In this document: one piece after another, positions 63,926-64,000 of the stretch
Layout of the letters: each line of letters starts with the position of its first letter
How positions within the stretch are numbered: the first letter of the stretch is position 1
DNA from: Euryarchaeota archaeon Ods02
GTDB taxonomy: Archaea; Halobacteriota; Halobacteria; Halobacteriales; Halorutilaceae
NCBI GenBank assembly: GCA_028751075.1
Contig: JAQZDA010000005.1
Coordinates: 1 to 64,000, forward strand
Direction of reading: 5' to 3'
DNA length: 64,000 nt
Position numbers and translations under genes: made by a program
Notes under the pieces: model-generated
Told to the model about the DNA's origin: nothing
The model's input: only the letters and a program-made list of their open reading frames with translations
Database searches by the model: none

Positions 63926-64000
63926 AGGTATCGTAAGGAGCTGCTAACGGGATTACTTTTACTCAGCCGATAGAGTCACCCCCTCCCCCCACCCGCTCTC

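Overview
The window looks like a piece of a haloarchaeal (class Halobacteria) chromosome. The predicted proteins are strongly acidic. Many exported proteins carry a twin-arginine signal followed by a lipobox. Several small proteins belong to families that I know only from halophilic archaea (DUF5784, DUF5786, DUF5804 and CxxC zinc-finger micro-proteins), and the housekeeping genes are archaeal in type (archaeal-type methionine adenosyltransferase, RIO1 kinase, TrmI, inositol-monophosphatase/FBPase next to NAD kinase). Isoleucine ATA and arginine AGA/AGG codons are common, which is unusual for classical high-GC haloarchaea, so an uncultured or divergent lineage is plausible. No rRNA, CRISPR array or transposase was seen; there is one tRNA gene (Thr, CGU).

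Layout. 1-1747: start of a complex I-like operon on the minus strand (nuoA, nuoB, nuoC cut by the window edge). 1981-9037: module A, a 1419-residue exported VPS62-like/von Willebrand A protein, divergent from four tandem paralogous lipoprotein genes. 9052-12747: trmI, two tandem lipoprotein genes lying among duplicated gene ends, and two unknown genes. 12962-17919: a regulator, an acyl-CoA synthetase, two small exported acidic proteins and a membrane-anchored winged-helix regulator. 17923-25116: module B, a second copy of the VPS62/vWA gene plus four-lipoprotein array, with a conserved divergent promoter. 25113-34930: FMN-dependent dehydrogenase, aroC, DUF5784, O-methyltransferase, a two-RCK potassium channel, a holin-like protein, a CuA-type cupredoxin with a histidine-rich insert, thiC, and a response regulator. 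35000-39012: biotin operon bioB-bioU-bioF-bioD with no bioA. 39059-44680: P-loop kinase-like protein, zinc finger, FBPase/NAD kinase pair, VOC protein, small proteins and an ABC-2 exporter. 44680-47345: a clean tandem duplication carrying two lipoprotein paralogs and ending in an M50-like protease. 47361-58472: RelE/RHH pair, purM, a WS/DGAT-type acyltransferase, RIO1, methionine adenosyltransferase, acetyl-CoA synthetase, DUF2203 and a phosphodiesterase, the last two apparently damaged. 58582-61322: four more paralogous lipoproteins. 61337-63925: aminopeptidase, tRNA-Thr with repeated T-arm sequence, and a CPBP membrane protease.

The strongest theme is the cell surface. About eighteen predicted Tat lipoproteins occur in 64 kb, almost all in local tandem families, and three of these families carry visible duplication scars. 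The best candidate for an undescribed system is the duplicated divergent module of a giant exported VPS62/vWA protein with a four-copy lipoprotein array. The two copies share intergenic sequence, mosaic array genes and, remarkably, a +1 frameshift at the same codon neighbourhood in the last gene of each array. The biotin operon (BioU replacing BioA), the possible archaeal wax-ester/triacylglycerol synthase and the His-rich CuA lipoprotein are the other items worth following.
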